From NCBI RefSeq assembly GCF_018219455.1, contig NZ_CP056122.1, positions 2,852,001 to 2,916,000 of the forward strand: 64,000 nucleotides of DNA, in the 5' to 3' direction. Numbering within the stretch: the stretch's first letter is position 1; each line of letters opens with the position of its first letter. The position numbers and the translations under genes were made by a program. This document shows, piece by piece, positions 55,887 through 64,000 of the stretch. Below the pieces are notes generated by a model. That model was not told the origin of the DNA. It saw only the letters and a list, made by a program, of their open reading frames with translations, and ran no database searches. Source of the stretch: Moritella sp. 5 (GTDB taxonomy: Bacteria > Pseudomonadota > Gammaproteobacteria > Enterobacterales > Moritellaceae).

Positions 55887-56258
55887 GTTATTTATCCATT
55901 ATTAAATTAAGCGGTTGATTGAAAAAATCACCATAAAGTATAAATATATTTATATTTATATTTATATTTATAGCTAATCTTCTCTTTTTATCCCTCAAAA
56001 CGACATGTATTTAGTAAAACCTGTGTTAATGATCGCTTTTTTCTTGATAAAAACCTAGGTTACCAACAATAATCACGTTCACCCCCCCCTGTCACGCCAA
56101 CGTCTGCATTTGCCGTGAGCATCAACAACGGCATTAGCAATCGCTTGAGCTAATACCGATGCATTACATTAGATACACAATTAATGAATTACTAATTAAC
56201 AAGGGATTACAAAGATTGTAATTTAACCACTTAATATCAGCAGCTTTGGTCATCCCTT
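55887..56258. other. Intergenic region with AT microsatellite and decayed sequence
   Basis: 372 bases without a supported gene. 55945-55972 is a tandem ATATTT-type repeat (four or more units). 56080-56160 is noticeably richer in G+C and starts with a C-run (ccccccccct); short open stretches exist in it on both strands, but nothing recognisable. Perhaps remnant of a lost gene. Confidence 0.35.
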
Positions 56259-56897
56259 TTAGAGCTGAGTATAAATCAATGTTAACCGGGTGAATTCACC
56301 ATCTAGACCATCGTCGTTACGCTCGATGGTTTCACCATAGCTAAGTTTCAGACCAAGAGATTTCGAAAATTGAAGCCCTAGGGTAGCAGCCATATTTAAG
56401 GATCGTTGTGTGTTATCGTTAGATCTGCCATCAGTTTTAGTCTCGCCACCGTAAGAATAAACGCCATCAATTGATAACCATAAGCCAGGATTGAAATTGT
56501 GTGTGATATGGCTTTCCAATTTGAATAAGGGTTTTTGCTTTATGGTGTCCGCATTAAAAGCATCATCGTTATCACCAAAGAAGGTTATGCTGGGAAGAAA
56601 ATCGATCGTTGTAAGCTGTGGGTCCAAGAAGCTCTCACCAAACCCGAAAGTAATGAGGCTACCTAACTGCAGAGAATAACGGTTACTGCCTAAGTTAGCG
56701 GACTGTTCCTCGTCGTACTCGCCGGTGGGTAAGGTCAGTCTAGCGAGACCTCCTAAGGCAAAGGATGGCTTATACTGACTGTAATTCTCAAGCGTTAGTG
56801 GAGGTAAATTGTAGAGGCCTGCAGTGAATAGCAATTTATTTTTGTGATCTATAATACCACGCCAAAATACCCCAAAAGTAATCATATGTAAGAGCAT
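56259..56897 (-). pseudogene. 5'-truncated outer-membrane transporter (phenol MetA-pathway family)
   Basis: 212 residues that match the C-terminal two-thirds of the MetA-pathway/transporter beta-barrel family (Pfam PF13557 as I recall it): GLARLTLPTGEYDEEQSANLGSNRYSLQLG, LSIDGVYSYGG, and barrel-closing FTRLTLIYTQL with a terminal aromatic pattern. Family proteins have about 300 residues with a signal peptide; here the frame opens in the middle of the barrel and has no signal peptide, and the 160 bases upstream do not supply one. It is probably a gene fragment. Confidence 0.6.
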
Positions 56898-57057
56898 TTG
56901 ATAAATTTTAACTGAGTAATCACCCTACCACTTCAGTTCAATAATATTGTTGTATTTTTAAACGTATCAGTAACAACTTATTTAATTTTAGTTGTTGATT
57001 ACAAAATAAAAGTCAGCCTACAATAGAGCTAACTTTAATTAATTTGATACTTGTGAT

Positions 57058-57777
57058 ATGAAAAAAAACACCTGGTTGCCAGTTGCTTCACACCCAGAAC
57101 TCTTAGTTGGGCAATATATAGTGCCTAACTTTGTTTCTAATTCTGTGGCTATTCAAGTTAATGATAATGAATTTATTCTAGTCAGCCCTGGAGCATCTCT
57201 GCTAGAGAATTGGCCGAAAGAGTGGCGCAAACCTGATACAAAAATACATATTATCATGCCTAATGCTTGGCACTTTATGGGCGTATCTGCGTGGCAAGCC
57301 GCCTTTCATAATCATACGCTATACGCCAGTGAATTAGCGAAAGCTAAACTCATTGCGAAAAAAGCATTCTCAGAAAATCAGGATATTGTTGCTTTACAGC
57401 AAAAACAACCACCGTTACCAGAATGTTACCAACTTTTATTTCCACCTGGACACCGCGCTGGTGATGTTTGGTTAAAAAAACAAACCTCAGATGATACGAG
57501 TACTTGGATCACTTGTGACAGTTTCTTAAATTATGAACGACTCTCTAATCAGCCTATTGCCCGTACTTTACAAAAAATATTAGGCGCGGCACCAGGGTTG
57601 AAGATGAGTCAGGTTGTTAAATGGTTAATTATTAATAATAAGCAAGCTTTTAAAACATGGTCTTTAAATCAATTGGAGCAAGATAATCCCACGACACTCA
57701 TCCCTTCACATGGTGAATTGACGCAAGATGATCAGTTAAAAGATATAATTAAAAGTGTGATTACATCTAGCCTATAA
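57058..57777 (+). CDS. DUF4336-like protein, degenerate metallo-beta-lactamase fold
   Basis: 239 residues, cytoplasmic. Order of elements follows the DUF4336/MBL-like layout: GQYIVPNFVSNSVAIQVNDNEFILVSPG (strand pair), IIMPNAWHFMGVSAWQAAF, PPGHRAGDVWLKK, TWITCDSFLNYE and LIPSHGELTQDD. The HxHxDH zinc motif of true beta-lactamase-fold enzymes is absent (NAWHFMGV in its place), and only late His are kept, so enzyme activity is doubtful. Family assignment is moderate. Convergent with the thiamin operon. Confidence 0.6.
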   Translation: MKKNTWLPVASHPELLVGQYIVPNFVSNSVAIQVNDNEFILVSPGASLLENWPKEWRKPDTKIHIIMPNAWHFMGVSAWQAAFHNHTLYASELAKAKLIAKKAFSENQDIVALQQKQPPLPECYQLLFPPGHRAGDVWLKKQTSDDTSTWITCDSFLNYERLSNQPIARTLQKILGAAPGLKMSQVVKWLIINNKQAFKTWSLNQLEQDNPTTLIPSHGELTQDDQLKDIIKSVITSSL

Positions 57778-57832
57778 AACATAGCAACGATAGCTAACTT
57801 AAGTAAATAACTTAGATAACGGGTACTCGCAT

Positions 57833-57866
57833 GATAGTCGTCGCAAGAAACAGTTGCGCGACTATC
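57833..57866. terminator. Hairpin between the DUF4336-like gene and the end of the thiamin operon
   Basis: Stem GATAGTCG (57833-57840) then CGCAA pair with TTGCG and CGACTATC (57859-57866), one bulged t, loop gaaacag. The T-run is weak; it may terminate one or both converging transcripts. Confidence 0.55.
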
Positions 57867-57892
57867 GCTTATAATCGCACAGACAACTTACG

Positions 57893-58516
57893 TTATGAAT
57901 CCCTTGTCATCAATGAGCAAAGATCTCTTGCGGCATTTTTGGGGGATGTTGCATGACAAATCGCAGATACTAACGCAACACCATCCACATTTGTGGCGAT
58001 AATAGCATCAAGATTGGCAGCATTAATACCTCCTATCGCCACAATAGGGAAAGAACTTTGAGCAACTGCCTTAGCCAGTCCTTCAATGCCCCATTCTTTC
58101 TTAATATTGGTTTTTGTTGGCGTAGCAAAAATTGCACTCAAGCCTAAGTAGTCCACAGGCAATGACTCTGCTTCAATAAGTTGTTGTTCATTTTCAATCG
58201 ACAGACCAAGTAATTTAGTTTTACCTATCAATCGACGCGCTGTTGCTGCTGGCATATCCGATTGGCCAAGGTGTACGCCATCAGCATCAATAGCCAACGC
58301 AACATCGACTCTATCGTTAATGATCAATGGCACGCCTGTCCCTTGCAAGATAGCCTTCACTGCCTGCGCTCTTTCGATAAAACGGCGCACATCCCCCTGC
58401 TTTTCTCGTATTTGTACCATGCTCACGCCACCAGCAACGGCTTCATTAACCACATAAGTCAATGTAGCAAGATCTTGTTTATCATCAGTAACTAAATATA
58501 AACGGTATGGATTCAT
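57893..58516 (-). CDS. thiE: Thiamin-phosphate synthase
   Basis: TIM-barrel enzyme that joins HMP-diphosphate with thiazole phosphate to make thiamin phosphate. 207 residues. Signature segments: YLVTDDKQD, AGGVSMVQIREKQGD, PLIINDRVDVALAIDADGVHLGQSDMP, GLSIENEQQL, DYLGLSAIFATPTKTN and PIVAIGGINAANLD. It is the last gene of the thi operon, starting 6 bases after thiM. Confidence 0.96.
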   Translation of the reverse strand: MNPYRLYLVTDDKQDLATLTYVVNEAVAGGVSMVQIREKQGDVRRFIERAQAVKAILQGTGVPLIINDRVDVALAIDADGVHLGQSDMPAATARRLIGKTKLLGLSIENEQQLIEAESLPVDYLGLSAIFATPTKTNIKKEWGIEGLAKAVAQSSFPIVAIGGINAANLDAIIATNVDGVALVSAICHATSPKNAARDLCSLMTRDS

Positions 58517-58522
58517 GTTGTC

Positions 58523-59326
58523 TCACGATAATTTCAAGCGTTGAATCAGTGTATCTTCATCCAATTGATACAAGGCATCCAATAAATTAAGTTGTAAGCT
58601 ACCAGGACCTTTTGATTGTTCTGCGGCAATTTCACCGACCACACCGAAGATCGCGGTAGCCGCTAATCCAGTTTCTTCGCCTACCGCGGCAAAGGCACCG
58701 GTAAGCGCGCTCAATGAACAACCCATACCGGTGACATACGGCATCATTGCATGGCCATTTTGCAACTGAACTTGCCCCTCTGCTGTGATCACAAAATCAA
58801 TCGCACCAGAAATAACAACACTGCACTGATAAGTGTTAACCAAATAACGCGCAGCACCAATCGCCGTATCGCTGCTATCCAGCGCATCAACGCCTTTGTT
58901 CTGGCCTTTTTCGCCAGCCAGCGCGATGATTTCAGACGCATTACCACGAATGATTAACTTATTCGCGGCTTGCGCTATTTGACGTGATGTTTCGGTTCGC
59001 AATGCACTAGCACCGCATCCGACAGGATCAAGTACCACCACCTTGTTATTTATATTTGCCTGCTCAACCGCAAACACCATACGCGGTGTCCACTGGCTAT
59101 CTAAAGTGCCAATATTGATAACGAGCGCACCAGCAAAAGACATCATTTCAGCCATTTCTTCACGGGAATGCGCCATGATTGGCGACGCACCAATCGCAAG
59201 CAATACATTTGCGGTATTATTCATCACCACATAGTTAGTAATATTCACCACCAGTGGTTTTTGCTCACGCAGTGCATTTAACGCGGTCACAATCATATTG
59301 ATATTTAAACCTAATGGTTGATTCAT
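58523..59326 (-). CDS. thiM: Hydroxyethylthiazole kinase
   Basis: Phosphorylates the salvaged thiazole alcohol for thiamin rebuilding. 267 residues of the ribokinase-like fold: [50 protein letters not shown] and the catalytic-Cys region [15 protein letters not shown]. Its ATG overlaps the tenA stop (ATGA), a sign of translational coupling. Confidence 0.96.
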   Translation of the reverse strand: MNQPLGLNINMIVTALNALREQKPLVVNITNYVVMNNTANVLLAIGASPIMAHSREEMAEMMSFAGALVINIGTLDSQWTPRMVFAVEQANINNKVVVLDPVGCGASALRTETSRQIAQAANKLIIRGNASEIIALAGEKGQNKGVDALDSSDTAIGAARYLVNTYQCSVVISGAIDFVITAEGQVQLQNGHAMMPYVTGMGCSLSALTGAFAAVGEETGLAATAIFGVVGEIAAEQSKGPGSLQLNLLDALYQLDEDTLIQRLKLS

Positions 59327-60000
59327 GCTTTGCCCTCAGAGATGATGTCTAATCCTTGCTGCCAAAAAGCAATTTCCATTCGTGTCGCGGTTCTAAATAC
59401 TGTGATCAAGTCTCGCCCACGCTGACTGTGCAAATCAATTTCAGCTAATAACACATCGATGTGTTCCATACCTCGAAGGGCCCCTTGCTGAAATTCATCA
59501 CCACTATAGAGTGTGATCCAGTCTTTAAATTGATTGTCTTCCAGCTTGGTATTTTCATCTGCAATAAGGTTGCGTCCTATTTCTGCATAACCAAAAGAAC
59601 AAGGCGCTAACGCTACGTATAAATCAACAATATCTCCTTTCATACCGGCATCCAGTACATAGCGTGTATAGGCGACAGTACCAAAATCTTCGTCTTCCGC
59701 TTCCAAGTCAGATTCAGTCATACCCCAGTGACTACAATAGCTCACGTGGTGGCTAATTTCTGAACTCAGTAATCCATTCACACTAGGCAGTGCTTGACGC
59801 ATATCAGCTAACGTGTTCGCTTTGTAAATAGCCAACGCATAAGCGCGCGCATACTGTTTTAGAAACAAAAAATCTTGCTTTAGGTAATGCAAGTAACATG
59901 GTTGTGCTAACGTGCCTTTTGCCAATTGTTGAACAAAAGTATGTTTGGTGTATGCATCCCAATCTTGACGACAGGCATTGATTAAATCTTGATGATTCAT
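59323..60000 (-). CDS. tenA: Thiaminase II / aminopyrimidine aminohydrolase TenA
   Basis: Helical-bundle enzyme that releases HMP from base-degraded thiamin or splits thiamin, 225 residues. The catalytic Cys is in [13 protein letters not shown], and the active-site Glu is in the helix [13 protein letters not shown]. Family start [15 protein letters not shown] is placed at 60000 with a gag site; an in-frame ATG at 60012 adds four residues. With ThiY it indicates salvage of pyrimidine breakdown products. Confidence 0.93.
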   Translation of the reverse strand: MNHQDLINACRQDWDAYTKHTFVQQLAKGTLAQPCYLHYLKQDFLFLKQYARAYALAIYKANTLADMRQALPSVNGLLSSEISHHVSYCSHWGMTESDLEAEDEDFGTVAYTRYVLDAGMKGDIVDLYVALAPCSFGYAEIGRNLIADENTKLEDNQFKDWITLYSGDEFQQGALRGMEHIDVLLAEIDLHSQRGRDLITVFRTATRMEIAFWQQGLDIISEGKA

Positions 60001-60052
60001 ATAACAACTCATTAATTTATTTTTATTGATTAAAAAAAAGAATTACAACCGA

Positions 60053-61000
60053 TTACAGCACAGGTACATAATCTTTTGCTTTCGGTAAAGACTTGATGAT
60101 ATTTTGCGAATACATGAATTGAGCATAATCATCATAACGCTTCAGATCGATCGCTGAAGGACGCATAGCAAAACGTGTCAAAGTATCGTTCCAAGCGCGT
60201 TTATTAAGCTCATTATTTAATGTGTCTGGTGCGTACGCCGCAAACTCTTTCCACGCTTGCTGCGGATGATTAACAATATAAGTCGTCGCTTGCTCTATGG
60301 CCTTATTAAATCCAGTAATCGCTGCTTTGTCATAGGTATTTGCATTCGCAACAAAGATCAGCTCGTCATAGGCTGGTACACCGTGCTCTTCAGGGAAAAA
60401 TGCCTTTGCTTTAAAACCTTCAAGGGCAAGTTGATTCCCTTCAAAGTTACGAAATCCACCCCAGATTGCATCAACCCGACCAGATGCCAGTGAAGAAGAA
60501 AGCGCCCACCCTACATTAATAATTTTAACATCGTCATAGCTCACGCCACCTGTTTTCAGCATAGTCCCTATCGTTGCTTCTTCATTACCGGAAAACGCTA
60601 TACCAATTGTTTTACCCTTAAAATCAGACAAGTCATTGATCTTTTTATTGTCTAATACCATCAAGGTATTTAAAGGTGTCGCAATCAAGGTTCCCGACCG
60701 GATCAATGGTAAACCAGCAGCGACATTAATCGTCAAATTAGGCTGATAAGAGATCGCTAAATCGACCTTCTTCGCTGCAACCAGTTTTGGTGGCATACTT
60801 GGATCAGCAGGCTCTTGAATGTCAACATTAAGACCTTGAGCTTTAAAATAACCACGCTCTTTCGCAATAACGACAGGGCCATGGTTCGGATTCACGAACC
60901 AATCCAGCATCAGGGTCAGCTTTTTCGTTTCTGCATGAGCAAAGTCAGGTAACAGAGTCGCAGTAAGCGCCAAAGCACTAAAAATAATATTTTTTTTCAT
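60053..61000 (-). CDS. thiY: ABC substrate-binding protein for HMP precursor (ThiY-like)
   Basis: 315 residues, signal peptide about 1-23 (AHA). NMT1/THI5-like domain: LTLMLDWFVNPNHGPVVIAKERGYFKAQGLNVDIQEPADPS, then KKVDLAISYQPNL and GWALSSSLASGRVDAIWGG. ThiY binds formylaminopyrimidine and hands it to ThiX/ThiZ. Placed between thiX (20 bases upstream) and tenA (52 bases downstream). Confidence 0.92.
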   Translation of the reverse strand: MKKNIIFSALALTATLLPDFAHAETKKLTLMLDWFVNPNHGPVVIAKERGYFKAQGLNVDIQEPADPSMPPKLVAAKKVDLAISYQPNLTINVAAGLPLIRSGTLIATPLNTLMVLDNKKINDLSDFKGKTIGIAFSGNEEATIGTMLKTGGVSYDDVKIINVGWALSSSLASGRVDAIWGGFRNFEGNQLALEGFKAKAFFPEEHGVPAYDELIFVANANTYDKAAITGFNKAIEQATTYIVNHPQQAWKEFAAYAPDTLNNELNKRAWNDTLTRFAMRPSAIDLKRYDDYAQFMYSQNIIKSLPKAKDYVPVL

Positions 61001-61020
61001 TAAACATCCTTAAATTCCGA

Positions 61021-61848
61021 TCAAACTTCCCAAGGGATCAGTTTTTTTAACAATTTATCTGCCACAAAATAAAGCGTGATAGACAAGGCTGACAATATAA
61101 ATAACGCGGCAAACATTTCATCTATCATCATGCGTGCATTTGCCTGCAACATAAGATAACCCAAGCCTTCACTTGACCCGACCCATTCTCCCGCTACTGC
61201 ACCAATTGGCGCAATAACGACCGCCACACGGATCCCCGAAGCAAGCGTTGGTAAAGCCGCTGGAAATTGAATATGACGCAACATTTGCCACTTGGTCGCG
61301 CCCATTGTTTTTGCCAGATCAAGATAACCAACGGGAGTATTTCGTAAACCGTCGTAACAACAGGTGGTAACAGGAAAAAAGATGATCAACGCCGCCATCA
61401 CGATTTTGGATGAGATACCGTAACCTAACCACAACATCAATATCGGTGCGATAGCGAACACGGGAATGGCTTGGCTGGCAATCAAAATAGGCAATAACCA
61501 ACGTTTAACTGGATTGAACAGCAGCATTTGTAGTGCGAATAACAACCCCATCGTTAAACCGAACAGTAAACCAAGTACGATCTCTTGCGCGGTGACCCAA
61601 CCGTGTTTAAGTAAGACAGTGTGTCTTTGAAGCAATCTTTCGAATACATCCACAGGGCTGGGTAAAATGAATGAGGGCATCTCAAAGATAATCACGACAG
61701 CTTGCCACAAGCCGATAATCACCGCAGCGCTAATCACCATGCGAACCAGTGGGTTAACTACACGTGGTTTACTTTTCACCTTGCATGGTATTAAATCTGC
61801 TTGGACTGTATTAACTTGGATTGCGTCTACCTGATTTAAATCACTCAT
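61021..61848 (-). CDS. thiX: ABC permease for HMP precursor (ThiX-like)
   Basis: About 275 residues from the ATG at 61848 (MSDLNQVDAIQ), which overlaps the thiZ stop by 8 bases; the longer frame (to 61911) lies inside thiZ. Six membrane spans and the permease EAA-type loop (LAKTMGATKWQMLRHIQFPAALPTLASGIRVA). It forms the channel of the ThiXYZ importer. Confidence 0.92.
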   Translation of the reverse strand: MSDLNQVDAIQVNTVQADLIPCKVKSKPRVVNPLVRMVISAAVIIGLWQAVVIIFEMPSFILPSPVDVFERLLQRHTVLLKHGWVTAQEIVLGLLFGLTMGLLFALQMLLFNPVKRWLLPILIASQAIPVFAIAPILMLWLGYGISSKIVMAALIIFFPVTTCCYDGLRNTPVGYLDLAKTMGATKWQMLRHIQFPAALPTLASGIRVAVVIAPIGAVAGEWVGSSEGLGYLMLQANARMMIDEMFAALFILSALSITLYFVADKLLKKLIPWEV

Positions 61849-62635
61849 AATCTTGATCCAAGCGAGCCATAATGGTGCGCTGAAGTTCAGCACACTCTGC
61901 ATCAAAATCACGAGGCGTCACTGAGGCGGGAACGAGCAACGATTCTGCATAAGCAGGCTTTCCTTGCATAATATAAAGTCGGTTTGCTAAGCGAATAGCT
62001 TCTTGTGGATCGTGGGTGATAAATACCACCGTTTTATTTTGCAGTAATTGGTAAGCAAGGTTTTGCAGGCGATAGCGTGTTACTGCATCTAACGCAGAGA
62101 ATGGTTCATCCATTAATACGATGGGTTTGTCTTGCATGAGCGTTCTCGCCAGCGCCACGCGCTGACGCATGCCTCCGGATAGTTGCTGCGGCAAGTAATT
62201 TGATTTATCCGCCAGCCCCACTTTTTGTAATAACGAGTGCGCTTTATCAAACTGAATGTGTGTTTTCTTTGTTTGATAATCCGCACCGCCAAATTGAGTG
62301 CTTAACATAACGTTATCTAACACCGACAACCAAGGCATCAACAGATCTTGCTGCGCCATATAAGCAATATTATCCTTGATGTCACATTGAGGTTGCGTGG
62401 AGAGTTCACCAGCCCAATCCACTTTATCGTCAAGCAAGTTAGCAAGGTAGCGCAGTAAAGAGCTTTTACCACAACCACTTCGCCCCAAAATACATGTCCA
62501 CTGCCCTGCGGGAATATGCATATCAAGTCCAGCTACAGTCACTTCAGTACTGTCGTGATAACGCAGGTAGCCACCTGATATATCGATACTGACAGCATTT
62601 TTGTTGGCAGATATAGCCAATGTATTAGCAGACAT
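61841..62635 (-). CDS. thiZ: ABC ATPase for HMP precursor (ThiZ-like)
   Basis: About 264 residues. Walker A GRSGCGKSSLL, Q-loop near YMAQQDLLMPWL, signature LSGGMRQRVALAR, Walker B IVLMDEPFSALD and H-loop VFITHDPQEA, all intact. I start at the ATG at 62635, which overlaps the thiD 3' end by 11 bases; a GTG at 62647 is the alternative. Energises ThiXYZ. Confidence 0.93.
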   Translation of the reverse strand: MSANTLAISANKNAVSIDISGGYLRYHDSTEVTVAGLDMHIPAGQWTCILGRSGCGKSSLLRYLANLLDDKVDWAGELSTQPQCDIKDNIAYMAQQDLLMPWLSVLDNVMLSTQFGGADYQTKKTHIQFDKAHSLLQKVGLADKSNYLPQQLSGGMRQRVALARTLMQDKPIVLMDEPFSALDAVTRYRLQNLAYQLLQNKTVVFITHDPQEAIRLANRLYIMQGKPAYAESLLVPASVTPRDFDAECAELQRTIMARLDQDYE

Positions 62636-63476
62636 TAGCGTGACCACTGAAGAAATGATTTACCGGTCCATGACCTTTACCTATCTCTAATTCATCGGCA
62701 TGCGCAATGGCCTGTGAGATATACTGTTTACCCAGTTGCACAGCCCGCAACAGATCATGACCTTGTGCCAGATAGGATGCGATAGCCGAAGATAACGTGC
62801 AACCAGTGCCATGAGTATTACGCGTGTTGATACGTTTTGCTGTTAAGTGGTGGACATCTTCGGGGAAAATGAGCAGATCGTTACTGTTTTCATCTTGTTC
62901 TAAGTGACCACCTTTGAGTAGTACTGTTTTTGCACCCAGTTGCCGAAGGCCAGTGATCATGGTGATCATGTCTGCTTCGCTGCTCGGTATTTCACTACCA
63001 ATAAGCGCAGCACCTTCAGGTAAGTTTGGCGTAATGATATCGGCAAGCGGCAGTAATTCCGCTTTGAGCGTGCTGATCGCAGATTCTTGTATCAATAAGT
63101 CGCCACTGGTCGCGACCATGACGGGATCGACAACTAGAAATGCAGGTTGATACTGTTTTATTTTGGCCGCGACTATTTTGATGATGTCATCATCGGCCAG
63201 CATACCGACTTTAACTGCAACGATATTCAGATCAGTAAAAACAGCATCAAGTTGTTTTTCGACATGTTCAAGGGGTATTGGGAAAATGGCTGACACGCCG
63301 AGGGTATTTTGAGCAGTAATTGCGGTGATCACTGAGCAGGCATAACTGCCCGTTGCAGACATCGCTTTAATGTCGGCTTGAATACCAGCGCCGCCACCAC
63401 TATCGGAGCCCGCGATCGTGAGTACGATAGGTGTAAATGAAACTTGGTTTTTATTTATTGCGGTAATGTTTGACAT
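62625..63476 (-). CDS. thiD: Hydroxymethylpyrimidine/phosphomethylpyrimidine kinase
   Basis: Phosphorylates HMP twice to HMP-diphosphate for ThiE. 283 residues, ribokinase fold: TIAGSDSGGGAGIQADIKAMSATGSYACSVITAITAQNT, LLVVDPVMVATSG-like segment, and DxTHGTGCTLSSAIA with the anion-hole and catalytic Cys. First gene of the operon. Its start is preceded by a ribosome-binding site buried in a perfect hairpin, downstream of the TPP riboswitch. Confidence 0.96.
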   Translation of the reverse strand: MSNITAINKNQVSFTPIVLTIAGSDSGGGAGIQADIKAMSATGSYACSVITAITAQNTLGVSAIFPIPLEHVEKQLDAVFTDLNIVAVKVGMLADDDIIKIVAAKIKQYQPAFLVVDPVMVATSGDLLIQESAISTLKAELLPLADIITPNLPEGAALIGSEIPSSEADMITMITGLRQLGAKTVLLKGGHLEQDENSNDLLIFPEDVHHLTAKRINTRNTHGTGCTLSSAIASYLAQGHDLLRAVQLGKQYISQAIAHADELEIGKGHGPVNHFFSGHANVC

Positions 63477-63507
63477 AAAGTTCCTAAGGCTAACGTATAG
63501 GAACTTT
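63477..63507 (-). promoter_or_regulatory. Ribosome-binding-site-hiding hairpin of the thiD leader (expression platform)
   Basis: On the minus strand AAAGTTCCTA (63507-63498) pairs perfectly with TAGGAACTTT (63486-63477), which contains the agga site 5 bases before the thiD ATG. Formation of the stem would block ribosome loading. Confidence 0.75.
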
Positions 63508-63557
63508 ATCGAGCTAAAATTTTATGACACTTGGCGGATCAAATCATACAAAGCAAG

Positions 63558-63645
63558 ACTTACTAGTTCCCTACGCCAGTATTAACTGAATCAGGTTCAA
63601 CGGGTCTTGCAAAATGCAATCTCAGCCTAAAAGGCCCCCCGACTA
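63558..63645 (-). ncRNA. TPP riboswitch (THI element)
   Basis: Read leftward: GGGGGGCC, then GGCTGAGATTGC, CCCGTTGAACCTGATTC, and the 3' GGCGTAGGGAACT, the conserved order of the THI box. The CTGAGA and TGAACCTGA pieces contact the pyrimidine and pyrophosphate arms of thiamin diphosphate. It lies about 80 bases before thiD and should repress the operon when TPP is plentiful. Confidence 0.95.
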
Positions 63646-63660
63646 TATATGCGCACATAA

Positions 63661-64000
63661 TAACAAGTTTTATTAAAAGAGCAACTTAACAATGCTAATT
63701 ACCTTTAATGTAGTTAGTTTGCTTAGTCATTGAGCATGACTGCATTATTTTCTGGTGAGGTTCTCAACCAAGGCGATTTAATGTTCTCGTTGCCAACTTT
63801 AGTTAGCTGAAAAAGTAGATTGGGTCGCAGTTATGATTCTAAACTTTTTGATAAAAATTTCATGAAATTTACATCACTTAGCTGATTAGGATGAATGATG
63901 TTTATATCTTAGATAATCCTGAAAGCTTGCCACTTTGTGTCAAAAGGTGTCACAACTTTGACATTAGCGATCTTTAAATGATCGTCGAGATCCTTTACTG
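63661..64000. other. Right-edge non-coding sequence
   Basis: 340 bases with no supported gene. It contains a 26-base dyad TGTCAAAAG...ACTTTGACA (63938-63963) with a TGTCA direct repeat inside, a possible operator of a gene beyond the window. A 24-codon frame at 63736-63810 lacks a ribosome-binding site. Confidence 0.35.

Noticed and set aside
55945-55972. CRISPR-like repeats
   Set aside because: The repeats are a simple ATATTT microsatellite without spacers. No CRISPR array or cas gene was seen anywhere in the window.
57058-57777. Functional zinc beta-lactamase-fold hydrolase
   Set aside because: The HxHxDH motif is missing, so only a degenerate or DUF4336-like relation can be supported.
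63736-63810. 24-codon frame near the right edge
   Set aside because: No ribosome-binding site, no conservation evidence, and no leader-peptide features such as runs of one amino acid.

Overview
The window reads as chromosome of a marine, probably cold-adapted gammaproteobacterium of the Alteromonadales/Vibrionales neighbourhood; a Moritella-like genome is my best guess. The basis is the AT-rich base composition (about 40% G+C by eye), the gene set (purT, pepT, nupC, fadD, thiDZXY-tenA-thiM-thiE, DUF748, DUF2750) and the secreted hydrolases. No marker gene such as 16S rRNA is present, so the genus is inference.

Layout. 1-13.5 kb is mostly housekeeping: the 3' part of a DUF748 gene, a decayed truncated-haemoglobin remnant, pepT, purT, nupC, a LysR regulator, a secreted zinc phospholipase/P1-nuclease-like protein next to a PhyH-type dioxygenase, a YkgJ protein, ybjQ, an RlpA-like lipoprotein and an FAD monooxygenase with a DnaJ-like zinc finger. 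14-29.8 kb carries secreted and metabolic functions: a 1797-residue M4 metalloprotease with a GlyGly-CTERM-like tail, fadD, a lipoprotein alkaline phosphatase behind a Pho box, a PAS-GGDEF diguanylate cyclase, an extracellular nuclease, murQ, thpR, an FKBP isomerase and an iron alcohol dehydrogenase. A MATE exporter follows.

31.5-45.8 kb is the accessory block and the most interesting part. A ToxR/CadC-type membrane regulator is divergent from two secreted proteins that look like a two-component alpha-helical pore-forming toxin (406 and 789 residues). Next come a tRNA-Ser(UGA), an Rhs/YD-repeat pair split into a 1292-residue shell-type protein and a separate core-plus-C-terminal protein joined by an ATGA overlap, and, divergently, two secreted proteins of unknown function that share domains. 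The control regions contain direct repeats spaced at multiples of 10 bp.

46-57.8 kb returns to ordinary genes (DUF2750, DUF457 hydrolase, BASS transporter, HAD phosphatase, peptide deformylase, cold-shock proteins). Exceptions are a 1031-residue ABC-type protein whose nucleotide-binding motifs are all degraded and which ends in a cyclic-nucleotide-binding domain, a Sel1-repeat protein and a 5'-truncated outer-membrane transporter.

57.9-63.7 kb is one leftward thiamin salvage operon, thiD-thiZ-thiX-thiY-tenA-thiM-thiE, led by a TPP riboswitch. Its expression platform can be read directly: a perfect 10-bp hairpin hides the thiD ribosome-binding site, and the aptamer's 3' strand can compete for the same arm.
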